Source of the DNA: Brenneria izadpanahii
GTDB taxonomy: Bacteria > Pseudomonadota > Gammaproteobacteria > Enterobacterales > Enterobacteriaceae
Assembly (NCBI RefSeq): GCF_017569925.1
Contig: NZ_CP050854.1
Coordinates: forward strand, 4,712,001-4,776,000
Direction of reading: 5' to 3'
Length of the DNA: 64,000 nt
In this document: piece after piece, positions 8,783 through 17,943 of the stretch
Layout: each line of letters opens with the position of its first letter
Position numbering within the stretch: position 1 is the stretch's first letter
Made by a program: the position numbers and the translations under genes
The notes under the pieces: generated by a model
What the model was told of the DNA's origin: nothing
The model's input: the letters and a program-made list of their open reading frames with translations, nothing else
Database searches by the model: none

Positions 8783-9373
8783 ATGCGCATGTCTATAGAG
8801 AATACGTTTCCAGGCTATGAAGCCATTGACCAATTGCTGCACCAACAGCAGATCGCACTAACCGCCGCGGAAATGCACGGGCTAATCAGCGGTATGCTGT
8901 GTGGCGGCAACCACGACGACAGTTGGAGAACACTGGTTTCCGAACTGACAAATGAAGGGATGGCTTTTCCGCAAACGCTATCTCAGCCCCTCCAGCACCT
9001 GTATCAGGTTACGCGAGAGACGCTCGAAGACGATGGTTTCATGTTTCAGCTTTTCCTGCCGAATGATGATAACGAATCCGTCACGGTGTTTGACCGGGCC
9101 GATGCATTGGCCGGCTGGGTAAACCATTTCCTGCTGGGTTTGGGCGTGGTTCAGCCCCGGCTGAACAAAGTTCAGGGCGAGCTGAAAGAAGCGATTCATG
9201 ATTTACGCAACATCGCCCAGTTGGGCTATGACGAAGATGAGGATCAGGAAGAGCTGGCGCAATCTCTCGAAGAAGTTATCGAATACGTGCGCGTTTCCGC
9301 CATTCTGTGTCATAACGAATTCTCACACCCACAGGTTATAGCGCCAGAACAGAAGAAACCGACGCTGCATTAA
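8783..9373 (+). CDS. ygfB: YgfB/YecA family (UPF0149) protein
   Basis: A 196-residue acidic cytoplasmic protein of the UPF0149 family, matching E. coli YgfB (194 residues) through [34 protein letters not shown] and [16 protein letters not shown] segments and a PTLH end. The molecular role in enterobacteria is not settled. The start could be 8783 or 8789 (MRMS or MS), and neither has a strong ribosome site. It heads the conserved ygfB-pepP-ubiH-ubiI run, with 24 bases to pepP. Confidence 0.93.
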   Translation: MRMSIENTFPGYEAIDQLLHQQQIALTAAEMHGLISGMLCGGNHDDSWRTLVSELTNEGMAFPQTLSQPLQHLYQVTRETLEDDGFMFQLFLPNDDNESVTVFDRADALAGWVNHFLLGLGVVQPRLNKVQGELKEAIHDLRNIAQLGYDEDEDQEELAQSLEEVIEYVRVSAILCHNEFSHPQVIAPEQKKPTLH

Positions 9374-9397
9374 CAGAATATTTTCAGGAGCTAGGTG

Positions 9398-10714
9398 ATG
9401 AACCAACAAGAATTCCTTCGCCGTCGTCAGACACTGCTGGAGAAGATGGCTCCTGCCAGTGCCGCGATCTTTTTTGCGGCCCCCGAAGCCGCGCGCAATG
9501 CCGACAGCGATTATCCCTATCGGCAAAACAGCGACTTCTGGTATTTCACCGGGTTTAACGAGCCTGAAGCCGTGCTGCTGTTGATTAAAAGCGATGAAAA
9601 ACATCATCATAGCGTGATTTTCAACCGGGTTCGCGACCTGACGGCCGAAATCTGGTTTGGCCGGCGTCTCGGTCAGGAAGCCGCGCCGGCCGCGCTGGGC
9701 GTCGATCGCGCGCTGCCTTTCGACGACGTCAACTCCCAGCTATCTGTCCTGCTGAACGGCCTGGATGTGGTCTATCACGCGCAGGGACAATACGACTATG
9801 CCGACAAGCTGGTGTTTTCCGCGCTGGAAACGCTGCGTATGGGAACACGTCAGGGTTTCATCGCCCCGCCGACGCTGACGGACTGGCGTCCGTGGGTGCA
9901 TGAAATGCGCTTATTCAAATCGCCGGTGGAAATCGACATCATGCGCCGCGCCGGCGAGATCACCGCGCTGGCGCACACCCGGGCGATGCAGACCTGCCGT
10001 CCCGGCATGTTCGAATATCAGCTCGAAGGGGAAATTCATCACGAGTTCACCCGTCACGGCGCGCGTTATCCCTCTTACAACACCATCGTCGGCAGCGGTG
10101 AAAACGGCTGTATTCTGCACTACACCGAAAATGAAACCCAAATGCGCGACGGCGATCTGGTGCTGATCGACGCGGGCTGCGAATATCAGGGATATGCCGG
10201 CGATATCACCCGAACTTTCCCGGTCAACGGCAAATTCACCGCCCCGCAGCGCGCTATCTATGACATCGTACTAAGCTCTCAGCGCCGGGCGTTGGAGATG
10301 TTTGCTCCCGGAGTCAGCATCCGCGAGGTTACTGAGGAAGTGGTGCGAATCATGGTCGCCGGGCTGATCAAGCTGGGGATTATGAAGGGTGAAGTGGAGC
10401 AGTTGATCGCGGAACAGGCGCATCGTCAGTTCTTTATGCATGGGCTGGGACACTGGCTCGGGCTGGACGTACACGACGTCGGCGACTATGGTTCAACCGA
10501 TCGCGGCCGTCCGCTCGAACCGGGCATGGTGGTCACGGTGGAACCCGGCCTGTATATCGCGCCCGACGCCAACGTCCCGCAGCAATACCGTGGAATCGGC
10601 ATCCGTATTGAAGATGACATTCTGATAACGGAAAACGGCAATGAAAATCTGACGGCGGGCGTAGTAAAAGACGCCGATGCCATTGAAGCCTTGATGGCGC
10701 AAGCCGCCGGATAA
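9398..10714 (+). CDS. pepP: Xaa-Pro aminopeptidase P
   Basis: A 438-residue M24B metallopeptidase that removes the N-terminal residue ahead of proline. The N-terminal domain (about 1-170) is followed by the pita-bread catalytic domain. Metal ligands are visible in DAGCEYQGYAGD (two aspartates), HGLGHWLGLDVHD (histidine), TVEPGLY (glutamate) and GIRIEDD (glutamate). The ATG at 9398 follows CAGGAG; a GTG one codon earlier is less likely. Length compares with 441 in E. coli. It is in operon order with ubiH and ubiI. Confidence 0.96.
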   Translation: MNQQEFLRRRQTLLEKMAPASAAIFFAAPEAARNADSDYPYRQNSDFWYFTGFNEPEAVLLLIKSDEKHHHSVIFNRVRDLTAEIWFGRRLGQEAAPAALGVDRALPFDDVNSQLSVLLNGLDVVYHAQGQYDYADKLVFSALETLRMGTRQGFIAPPTLTDWRPWVHEMRLFKSPVEIDIMRRAGEITALAHTRAMQTCRPGMFEYQLEGEIHHEFTRHGARYPSYNTIVGSGENGCILHYTENETQMRDGDLVLIDAGCEYQGYAGDITRTFPVNGKFTAPQRAIYDIVLSSQRRALEMFAPGVSIREVTEEVVRIMVAGLIKLGIMKGEVEQLIAEQAHRQFFMHGLGHWLGLDVHDVGDYGSTDRGRPLEPGMVVTVEPGLYIAPDANVPQQYRGIGIRIEDDILITENGNENLTAGVVKDADAIEALMAQAAG

Positions 10715-10761
10715 TAGCGGGCGATAAATTGAAAGATAAAGGGTATTCGGGACAATAAAAC

Positions 10762-11940
10762 ATGACGGTAATGATTGTCGGCGGCGGCATGGCCGGCGCG
10801 ACGCTGGCGCTGGCGATATCAACGCTTTCACAAGGAAAAGCGCCAGTTGAGCTGATTGAAGCGAAGCCGCCGCGCGATCGTCGGCATCCGGGTTTTGACG
10901 GACGGGCGATAGCTTTATCGGAAGGAACCAGCCGGCAGTTGGAAAATATCGGCATCTGGCAGGCGCTGGCGGGCTGCGCAACGCCGATAACCAATATCCA
11001 TGTCAGCGATCGCGGTCATGCCGGTTTTGTCAACCTCAAGGCATCGGACTACTGCGTTCCGGCGCTGGGCCATGTGATCGAACTGCATGAAGCCGGACAG
11101 CGGCTATTTTCGTTACTGCAAAAAGCGCCCGGTATTCGCCTGCACTGTCCGGCGAAAGTTGTTTCCGTCGCCCGAACGCAGAACGACGCCACGCTAACGC
11201 TGGATAATGGCGACGAACTGACGGGGCAACTGCTGGTGGCCGCCGACGGTTCTCTTTCCAGCCTGGCGCAATCCTGCGGTATCCAGTGGCGGCGGCAGGA
11301 TTACGATCAGATCGCCGTCATCGCCAACGTCGCCACATCGCAGCCGCATCAGGGCCGGGCATTTGAACGCTTTACCCCGCACGGGCCGCTGGCGCTGTTG
11401 CCGATGAATAAAGAGCGAAGCGCGCTGGTCTGGTGTCATGCGCAAAATCAGCAGACCCAGGTCGACGGCTGGAGCGAGTCCGAATTCCGCCGGCAGCTAC
11501 AGTTGGCGTTCGGTTGGCGTTTAGGCGCCTTTACCCATGTCGGCGAACGCCGCAGCTATCCCCTGCGGTTATTGACGGCCAACCAGCACATTCATCACCG
11601 GCTGGCGCTGGTGGGAAATGCGGCCCAGACGCTGCATCCGATTGCCGGACAGGGATTCAATCTGGGGCTGCGCGATGTGATGTCGCTGGCGGAAACCATC
11701 GTCGATGCGGTGAACAAGCGGCAGGATCCGGGCGGTTATGCGGTACTTAGCCGTTACCAGCAGCGCCGACAGCCCGATCAGCAAACCACCGTGGCGATCA
11801 CCGATGGCCTGGTCCGATTGTTCGCCAACCGCTATACCGCATTAGAAATCGGACGCAATCTGGGCCTGATGACCATGAATAATCTGCCGCTGCTACGCGA
11901 TGCGTTGGCCCGCCGTACGCTAGGCTGGGTGGAACGTTAA
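10762..11940 (+). CDS. ubiH: 2-octaprenyl-6-methoxyphenol hydroxylase
   Basis: A 392-residue FAD monooxygenase of ubiquinone synthesis. It has the N-terminal Rossmann GGGMAG, the central VAADGSLS motif and the FAD-binding GNAAQTLHPIAGQGFNLGLRD region. Identity to E. coli UbiH is clear along its whole length (for example HPGFDGRAIAL and NVATSQPHQGRAFERFTPHG). It follows pepP by 47 bases and precedes ubiI by 28. Confidence 0.96.
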   Translation: MTVMIVGGGMAGATLALAISTLSQGKAPVELIEAKPPRDRRHPGFDGRAIALSEGTSRQLENIGIWQALAGCATPITNIHVSDRGHAGFVNLKASDYCVPALGHVIELHEAGQRLFSLLQKAPGIRLHCPAKVVSVARTQNDATLTLDNGDELTGQLLVAADGSLSSLAQSCGIQWRRQDYDQIAVIANVATSQPHQGRAFERFTPHGPLALLPMNKERSALVWCHAQNQQTQVDGWSESEFRRQLQLAFGWRLGAFTHVGERRSYPLRLLTANQHIHHRLALVGNAAQTLHPIAGQGFNLGLRDVMSLAETIVDAVNKRQDPGGYAVLSRYQQRRQPDQQTTVAITDGLVRLFANRYTALEIGRNLGLMTMNNLPLLRDALARRTLGWVER

Positions 11941-11968
11941 TTGAGTTCGCTAACAGGAAAATAGGTAT

Positions 11969-13180
11969 ATGCAATCATTCGACGTGGTTATTGCCGGTGG
12001 CGGCATGGTCGGTCTGGCGCTGGCCTGCGGCCTTGCAGGCAGCGGCCTGCGTATCGCCGTATTGGAACAGCGGCCGGAGGAATCCCGCCCGCTGGGCAAA
12101 GAACATGCGCTGCGGGTGTCGGCCATCAACGCCGCCAGCGAATGCCTGCTCCGTCATCTCGGCGTCTGGGAAAGCCTGGCGGCGCAGCGCGTCAGTCCCT
12201 ATAACGAAATGCAGGTTTGGGATAAAGACAGCTTTGGCAAAATCAGCTTTAGCGGAGAAGAGTTCGGCTTCGCCCATTTGGGCCACATCATTGAAAACCC
12301 GGTGATTCAGCAAGCGTTATGGCAGCGGGCTTCGCAACTGAGCGATATTACCCTGCTGGCTCCCGCCGCGTTAAAGCAGGTCGCCTGGGGGGAAAACGAA
12401 GCCTTTATCACCCTGCAGGATGGCGGCATGTTAACCGCCCGTCTGGTCGTCGGGGCGGATGGCGCGCACTCCTGGCTGCGCCAGCATGCCGATATTCCCC
12501 TAACCTTCTGGGATTACGGTCATCATGCATTGGTCGCCACGATTCGAACGGAATCGCCGCATCAGTCGGTTGCGCGCCAGGTCTTTCACGGCGACGGCAT
12601 TCTCGCTTTTCTGCCGCTCGACGATCCGCACCTCTGTTCGATCGTCTGGTCGCTGCCGCCTAATCAGGCGCAGACCATGCTGACATTGCCCGCCAGTGAA
12701 TTTAACCGGCGGTTGGCCGTCGCGTTCGATACCCGGCTGGGGCGGTGCGAACTGGAAAGCGAACGGCAGCTTTTCCCATTGATGGGCCGCTATGCCCGCA
12801 GCTTTGCCGGCCATCGTCTGGCGCTGATCGGCGATGCCGCCCACACCATCCACCCGCTGGCGGGTCAGGGCGTCAATCTTGGTTTTATGGATGTGGCGGA
12901 ATTGATTGCCGAGTTAAAACGCCTGCAATCGCAGGGCAAGGATATCGGTCAGCATCTCTACCTGCGGCGTTATGAGCGCAAGCGTAAACACAGCGCCGCC
13001 GTTATGCTCGCCAGTATGCAGGGATTCCGTGAACTGTTCGATGGCGATAATCCGGCCAAAAAGCTGTTGCGCGATGTAGGTCTGCTGCTGGCGGACAACC
13101 TGCCCGGCGTCAAACCGACGCTGGTGCGTCAGGCAATGGGATTAAACGACCTCCCCGAATGGCTGGAGAAAGGGGAATAG
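11969..13180 (+). CDS. ubiI: 2-octaprenylphenol hydroxylase
   Basis: A 403-residue FAD monooxygenase (formerly VisC) acting in ubiquinone synthesis. Motifs are GGGMVG at the N-terminus, VVGADGAHSWLR, and GDAAHTIHPLAGQGVNLGF near residue 290. The last ~50 codons (from 13030) are repeated almost exactly at 17955-18092, beyond the accessory island. The present C-terminus reads WLEKGE, while the distant copy ends WLDEHH, so the 3' end has been rebuilt. In E. coli gcvTHP follows ubiI; here the island follows instead. Confidence 0.96.
   Translation: MQSFDVVIAGGGMVGLALACGLAGSGLRIAVLEQRPEESRPLGKEHALRVSAINAASECLLRHLGVWESLAAQRVSPYNEMQVWDKDSFGKISFSGEEFGFAHLGHIIENPVIQQALWQRASQLSDITLLAPAALKQVAWGENEAFITLQDGGMLTARLVVGADGAHSWLRQHADIPLTFWDYGHHALVATIRTESPHQSVARQVFHGDGILAFLPLDDPHLCSIVWSLPPNQAQTMLTLPASEFNRRLAVAFDTRLGRCELESERQLFPLMGRYARSFAGHRLALIGDAAHTIHPLAGQGVNLGFMDVAELIAELKRLQSQGKDIGQHLYLRRYERKRKHSAAVMLASMQGFRELFDGDNPAKKLLRDVGLLLADNLPGVKPTLVRQAMGLNDLPEWLEKGE
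13030..13167 (+). repeat. Left copy of the 138-bp ubiI 3'-end duplication
   Basis: This segment inside ubiI aligns base for base with 17955-18092, with about four substitutions. It forms the left boundary of the DUF3289/DUF943 island, and the two copies are in direct orientation. Confidence 0.9.
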
Positions 13181-13490
13181 ATCTCTGGGGGCCGGTCATC
13201 TTTGGAACGGAGGCATCCTGAATACCGGTTTTCAGCCCGCCAGCCCCGGCAATATTGTAAGCACGACGATGAATACGAGCGGATTATCAGGCCGAAGACG
13301 AGCATCAGCAGGAAAATGTTGCAGGGAAATCCAGCCCGTCGGGCTTGTGCATGTTCTGATTGCTTGTACCGGTAATGACGCTGCTGTACGTAGAGGGTAA
13401 ACTGCGCGGGTGATTATTGTTTGACACGGAAGGAAGAGATGGCCCGCGCGGCGATGGCTCTTCACACATGGGTAAAAGGATTTACGAATA
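13181..13490. other. Island left flank, no gene recognised
   Basis: These 310 bp follow ubiI. A 77-codon minus-strand frame at 13232-13465 has no recognisable domain and I do not call it. The only functional signal I see is AAAGGA about 8 bases before the DUF3289 start. The stretch may contain debris from an earlier gene. Confidence 0.4.
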
Positions 13491-14351
13491 ATGACTGAAT
13501 CGACGATAAGACCTGTCGCGTTGCATTTTCCTCATCGCGTTTTTGAAAGCCAGAATAAAATGGATGACTATCAGGCGCCGGACATGCGCTATGGCGACCA
13601 TAGCGAATCCACCCTCAAAAATATCTTCAGCCTCACGGACGTTTCTACGCGGGTTGATCCCTATACGCGGGCCGAGCTCAACCATCTCCAATGGACTTAC
13701 CTGTATGAACTGGGCAGAAGGCCAAATATCAAACATCTCACCACCGACGAATGCCTGAACCACCTGTTCGCCGAATTTCACGATCTCGCATGGCCTTTCG
13801 CCATACACGGCCCGTACTCGCCCCTGATCCATCAGATGATCGACCATATGCGGTACGGCTACGGCGCGACCTTTCGCAGCCCGCTGCTTGATCAGGCGCT
13901 GAGAGAACAGCTTGTCGGCGATTTGTCGGAATACAGCACATTACTCAATATCAAGGAGTCTCTCCGTGAAAATATTGACTGGAAAAACAAACTGCTTCCG
14001 GCAGCGACGGAAATTGAAATCAAAAAAGCGATCATGAAAAGTAAATTGCCGAAGTTTAACAGACCGATTGACAGCGTAAACGGTATGGGCATCACCGTTC
14101 ATGATATCTGGTCTGCCCATATCACCCTGAAATCTCTGCATATTGACGATAGCGACTTCCGGGCGGTGATCCACTACCGGGTACAGGACCATTTCGGGCT
14201 GGATGACGCGGATATTTTGAAGTGGGCATTTCGCCAGTTTCGTTTCTTTCGCATCTGGTTTGTTCTGCAACACTACGGCCCGCTGGCACAGCGGCCATTT
14301 ATCAGCGAGATGGAAACCGAGGTGGAAATTAGCGATACGAGGGGTATATGA
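13491..14351 (+). CDS. DUF3289 family protein, candidate toxin/effector of the island
   Basis: A 286-residue protein with the conserved features I associate with DUF3289: an early MDDYQAPDMRYGD segment, VSTRVDPYTRAELNHL, HGPYSPLIHQMIDHMRYG, and the late NGMGITVHDIWSAHI and VQDHFGLDDADILK blocks ending in FRIWFVLQHYGP. No signal peptide or membrane helix is seen. I know of no established activity. Its last codons overlap the first DUF943 gene by 4 bases (ATGA), which implies coupled translation. Fragments of its 3' end (a PLANRPFITEME-like stretch) recur before the following DUF943 copies. The pairing of one large soluble protein with many small membrane-anchored proteins resembles toxin-immunity loci, which is inference. 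Confidence 0.8.
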   Translation: MTESTIRPVALHFPHRVFESQNKMDDYQAPDMRYGDHSESTLKNIFSLTDVSTRVDPYTRAELNHLQWTYLYELGRRPNIKHLTTDECLNHLFAEFHDLAWPFAIHGPYSPLIHQMIDHMRYGYGATFRSPLLDQALREQLVGDLSEYSTLLNIKESLRENIDWKNKLLPAATEIEIKKAIMKSKLPKFNRPIDSVNGMGITVHDIWSAHITLKSLHIDDSDFRAVIHYRVQDHFGLDDADILKWAFRQFRFFRIWFVLQHYGPLAQRPFISEMETEVEISDTRGI

Positions 14352-14818
14352 AGATTTTATCGAAAAAGCGTGTGATTGCCGCTTTGGCCGTGCTGGCCGC
14401 CGTCTACGGCATTATCTGGCTTTCCCGGCCGGTAAAAATCGTGGCTATTCATCAAATGCAGCATTTCAGCGATGTGTTGGTGCTGAACTTTCCGCTGACC
14501 AACAAGGGAAAGATCGACTGGTGGCTGAAGAATAAGGAAATGCTGCAAGAGAAATACGCTATCCCCAAACGCTCGTCTTATGGTTCTTTCAATATCACTT
14601 TCTGGGACTTTGGCGAGGGTTACAAGGAAAATGAATACGACCGTCTGTGCTTTGAGGATATGCAGACAGAGAAAAACTGCATTGAAAAACAACTTCTTTT
14701 TTCCATAAATGATAATGGCGCGGGTAGTATCACGCTCAGAACATCTAATCAACGGTATAGACTGCAACCGGATGGAGAGATCGTCCCTTATGAATCCCGC
14801 GTGCATATAGTCAGATGA
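14348..14818 (+). CDS. DUF943 family protein, copy 1
   Basis: A 156-residue protein: basic start MKILSKKRV, one membrane helix at about 10-25, then a soluble domain with the strongly conserved KIDWWLKNKEMLQEKY and IPKRSSYGSF blocks and two cysteines at 101 and 111. Topology is probably N-in with the domain in the periplasm, where the cysteine pair could form a disulfide. It overlaps the DUF3289 stop by 4 bases, so it is the copy directly coupled to that gene. Function is unknown; an immunity role is inferred from context. Confidence 0.85.
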   Translation: MKILSKKRVIAALAVLAAVYGIIWLSRPVKIVAIHQMQHFSDVLVLNFPLTNKGKIDWWLKNKEMLQEKYAIPKRSSYGSFNITFWDFGEGYKENEYDRLCFEDMQTEKNCIEKQLLFSINDNGAGSITLRTSNQRYRLQPDGEIVPYESRVHIVR

Positions 14819-14964
14819 ATGTCGGCATAAGAGATGATGAGCGCCGCCAGTAGAAAAGGCGGTCCAGACTGGCATTGCACTGCAGGGCGTCTTGTCTGCC
14901 GCTACGCCCCACTGGCAAACCGGCCGTTTATCACCGAGATGGAAATTACCAGGGAATGGGCGTA

Positions 14965-15435
14965 ATGAATATTTTATCGAAAAAGCGTGTGATTGCCGTT
15001 TTGGCCGTGCTGGCCGCCGTCTACGGCATTATCTGGCTTTCCCGGCCGGTGAAGATTGTGGCGATTCATCAACGCAGTGATTTCAGCCATGTGCTGGTGC
15101 TGAACTTTCCGCTGACCAATCGGGGCAAAATCGACTGGTGGTTGAAGAATAGGGAAATGCTGCAAGAGAAATACGCTATCCCCAAACGCTCGTCTTATGG
15201 TTCTTTCAATATCACTTTCTGGGACTTTGGCGAGGGTTACAAGGAAAATGAATACGACCGTCTGTGCTTTGAGGATATGCAGACAGAGAAAAACTGCATT
15301 GAAAAACAACTTCTTTTTTCCATAAATGATAATGGCGCGGGTAGTATCACGCTCAGGACATCTAATCAACGGTATAGACTGCAACCGGATGGAGAGATCG
15401 TCCCTTATGAATCCCGCGTGCATATAGTTAGATGA
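14965..15435 (+). CDS. DUF943 family protein, copy 2
   Basis: A 156-residue paralogue nearly identical to copy 1 from residue ~50 to the end (same ENEYDRLC segment and YESRVHIVR tail), with differences at residues 35-42 (HQRSDFSHV rather than HQMQHFSDV). The ATG at 14965 has AGGGA upstream; an earlier in-frame ATG 9 bases before lacks spacing from that site. The 146-bp gap before it holds a fragment resembling the DUF3289 3' end that stops just before the start codon. Confidence 0.85.
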   Translation: MNILSKKRVIAVLAVLAAVYGIIWLSRPVKIVAIHQRSDFSHVLVLNFPLTNRGKIDWWLKNREMLQEKYAIPKRSSYGSFNITFWDFGEGYKENEYDRLCFEDMQTEKNCIEKQLLFSINDNGAGSITLRTSNQRYRLQPDGEIVPYESRVHIVR

Positions 15436-15581
15436 ATGTCGGCATAAGAGATGATGAGCGCCGCCAGTAGAAAAGGCGGTCCAGACTGGCATCGCACTGC
15501 AGGGCGTCTTGTCTGCCGCTACGCCCCACTGGCAAACCGGCCGTTTATCACCGAGATGGAAATTACCAGGGAATGGGCGTA

Positions 15582-16049
15582 ATGAATATTTTATCGAAGC
15601 GTGTGATTACCGTTTTGACCGTGTTGGCCGCCGTCTACGGCATTATCTGGCTTTCCCGGCCGGTGAAGATTGTAGCGGTTCATCAAATGCAGCATTTCAG
15701 CGATGTGTTGGTGCTGAACTTTCCGCTGACCAACCGGGGAAAAATCGACTGGTGGTTGAAGAATAGGGAAATGCTGCAAGAGAAATACGCTATCCCCAAA
15801 CGCTCGTCTTATGGCTCCTTCAGCATCACCTTTTGGGACTTCGGCGAAGGCTATAAAGAAGCGGGTAAATACGATCGCCGATGCTTTGAGGATATGCAGA
15901 CAGAGAAAAATTGCATTGAAAAACCGCCTCTTTTCTCTGTAGACGATAATGGCAGAGGCGATATTACACTTAAAACATCTAGCCAATTGTATGAACAACA
16001 ACCGGACGGATATATCGTCCCTTATGAATCTCATATGGAAGTCAAATGA
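15582..16049 (+). CDS. DUF943 family protein, copy 3
   Basis: A 155-residue paralogue with one lysine codon missing in the N-terminal SKKRV motif (SKRV). Its C-terminal third differs from copies 1 and 2: EAGKYDRRC replaces ENEYDRLC, and the end reads QPDGYIVPYESHMEVK. The membrane helix, the WWLKNREMLQEKY block and both cysteines are kept. The C-terminal divergence against a near-constant core is what a recognition surface under diversification would show. Confidence 0.84.
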   Translation: MNILSKRVITVLTVLAAVYGIIWLSRPVKIVAVHQMQHFSDVLVLNFPLTNRGKIDWWLKNREMLQEKYAIPKRSSYGSFSITFWDFGEGYKEAGKYDRRCFEDMQTEKNCIEKPPLFSVDDNGRGDITLKTSSQLYEQQPDGYIVPYESHMEVK

Positions 16050-16194
16050 ACGTCGGCATAAGAGATGACGAGCGCCGCCAGTAGAAAAAGGCGGTGCCTG
16101 GCATTGCTCGTCCGGGCAATCTTATCTGACGTTATGGCCCGCTGACAAACCGGCCGTTTATCACCGAGATGGAAATTACCAGGGAATGGGCGTA

Positions 16195-16662
16195 ATGAAT
16201 ATTTTATCGAAAAAGCATGTGGCTGCTGTTTTGGCCGTGCTGGCCGTCATTTACGGTATTATCTGGCTTTTCCGGCCGGTAAAAATCGTGGCGATTCATC
16301 AACACAACGATTCCAGCTATGTGCTGGTGCTGAACTTTCCGCTGACCAGCCGGGGAAAGATCGACTGGTGGCTGAAGAATAGGGAAATGCTGCAAGAGAA
16401 ATACGCCATCCCCAAACGCTCGTCTTATGGCTCCTTCACTATCGCCTTCTTGGATTTCAGCGAAGGTTATAAGGAAAGTGAATACGACCGTCTGTGTTTT
16501 GAGGATATGCCGTCAGAGAAAAACTGCATTGAAAAACAGCTTGTTTTCTCTGTAGATGACAATGGAAAAGGGTTTGTTTTTATCCAAACGCTCAATGGAA
16601 CCTACGAACAACTGCCGGATGGAGAGATCGTTCCTTATGAATTTCACATAGAAGTCAGATGA
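16195..16662 (+). CDS. DUF943 family protein, copy 4
   Basis: A 155-residue paralogue, the most divergent of the six: N-terminal SKKHVAAV, LFRPVK, HQHNDSSYV, a TIAFLDFSEGYKES segment, and a C-terminal part with FVFIQTLNGTYEQLPDG ending YEFHIEVR. The helix, core block and cysteines are conserved. The 145-bp spacer before it again carries the decayed DUF3289 3'-end fragment. Confidence 0.84.
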   Translation: MNILSKKHVAAVLAVLAVIYGIIWLFRPVKIVAIHQHNDSSYVLVLNFPLTSRGKIDWWLKNREMLQEKYAIPKRSSYGSFTIAFLDFSEGYKESEYDRLCFEDMPSEKNCIEKQLVFSVDDNGKGFVFIQTLNGTYEQLPDGEIVPYEFHIEVR

Positions 16663-16803
16663 ATGCCGACATAAGGAAAGACGCTTGCCGCCAGTAGGAA
16701 AAAGCGGAGACTGGCATTGTGCGGCTGGATGTCTTGTTGACGTTATGGCCCGCTGACAAACCGCTGTTTATCACCGAGTTGGAAATTACCAGGGATGGGC
16801 GTA

Positions 16804-17259
16804 ATGAAGATTTTATCGAAAAAGCGTGTGATTGCCGTTTTGGCCGTGCTGGCCGTCGTCTACGGTATTATCTGGCTTTCCCGACCGGTGAAGATTGTGG
16901 CGGTTCATCAAATGCAGCATTTCAGCGATGTGTTGGTGCTGAACTTTCCGCTGACCAACAAGGGAAAGATCGACTGGTGGCTGAAGAATAGGGAAATGCT
17001 GCAAGAGAAATACGCTATCCCCAAACGCTCGTCTTATGGCTCCTTCAGCATCACCTTTTGGGACTTCGGCGAAGGATATAAAGAAGCGGGTAAATACGAT
17101 CGCCGATGCTTTGAGGATATGCCGACAGAGAAAAATTGCGTTGAAAAACCGCTTCTTTTCTCTGTCGATGACAATGGAAAAGGCAGCATCATGCTCAGGA
17201 CATCTAGTCAACGGTATAGACTGCAACCGGACGGGGAGATTGTTCCTTATTGGAATTAA
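16804..17259 (+). CDS. DUF943 family protein, copy 5 (short C-terminus)
   Basis: A 151-residue paralogue with the copy 3 type EAGKYDRRC segment but a copy 1 type RYRLQPDGEIVPY region, then a premature end at WN instead of the 5- to 6-residue longer tails of the others. It therefore looks like a mosaic of two sister copies. Its 78-bp spacer to copy 6 is about half the length of the other spacers. Confidence 0.83.
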   Translation: MKILSKKRVIAVLAVLAVVYGIIWLSRPVKIVAVHQMQHFSDVLVLNFPLTNKGKIDWWLKNREMLQEKYAIPKRSSYGSFSITFWDFGEGYKEAGKYDRRCFEDMPTEKNCVEKPLLFSVDDNGKGSIMLRTSSQRYRLQPDGEIVPYWN

Positions 17260-17337
17260 GATGGATGTCAGCATAAGGAATAATGCTGGCAAACCGGCCG
17301 TTTATCACCGCGAAAGGAATTACCAGGGATGGGCGTA

Positions 17338-17808
17338 ATGAAGATTTTATCGAAAAAGCGTGTGATTGCCGTTTTGGCCGTGCTGGCCGCCGTCTACGGT
17401 ATTATCTGGCTTTCCCGACCGGTGAAGATTGTGGCGGTTCATCGAATGCAGCATTTCAGCGATGTGTTGGTACTGAACTTTCCGCTGACCAATCGGGGCA
17501 AAATCGACTGGTGGCTGAAGAATAGGGAAATGCTGCAAGAGAAATACGCCATCCCCAAACGCTCGTCTTATGGCTCCTTCAGCATCACCTTTTGGGACTT
17601 CGGCGAGGGTTACAAGGAAAATGAATACGACCGTCTGTGCTTTGAGGATATGCCGGCAGAGAAAAACTGCATTGAGAAACAACTTCTTTTTTCCATAAAT
17701 GACAATGGCGCGGGTAGTATCACGCTCAGAACATCTAATCAACGGTATAGACTGCAACCGGATGGAGAGATCGTCCCTTATGAATCCCGCGTGCATATAG
17801 TCAGATGA
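17338..17808 (+). CDS. DUF943 family protein, copy 6
   Basis: A 156-residue paralogue whose C-terminal half equals copies 1 and 2 (ENEYDRLC, YESRVHIVR), while the N-terminal half matches copy 5 (IVAVHRMQHFSDV). It is the last intact copy. After it comes one more spacer with the DUF3289-tail fragment, which runs directly into the ubiI 3'-end duplicate where a seventh DUF943 gene would start. Confidence 0.85.
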   Translation: MKILSKKRVIAVLAVLAAVYGIIWLSRPVKIVAVHRMQHFSDVLVLNFPLTNRGKIDWWLKNREMLQEKYAIPKRSSYGSFSITFWDFGEGYKENEYDRLCFEDMPAEKNCIEKQLLFSINDNGAGSITLRTSNQRYRLQPDGEIVPYESRVHIVR

Positions 17809-17943
17809 ATGTCGGCATAAGAGATGATGAGCGCCGCCAGTAGAAAAGCAGTCCAGACTGGCATCGCACTGCAGGGCGTCTTGTCTGCCGCTACGCCCCA
17901 CTGACAAACCGGCCGTTTATCACCGAGATGGAAATTACCAGGG

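Noticed and set aside
13232..13465. 77-codon minus-strand frame between ubiI and the DUF3289 gene
   Set aside because: No domain, no ribosome site, unusual composition; perhaps debris, not a supportable gene.
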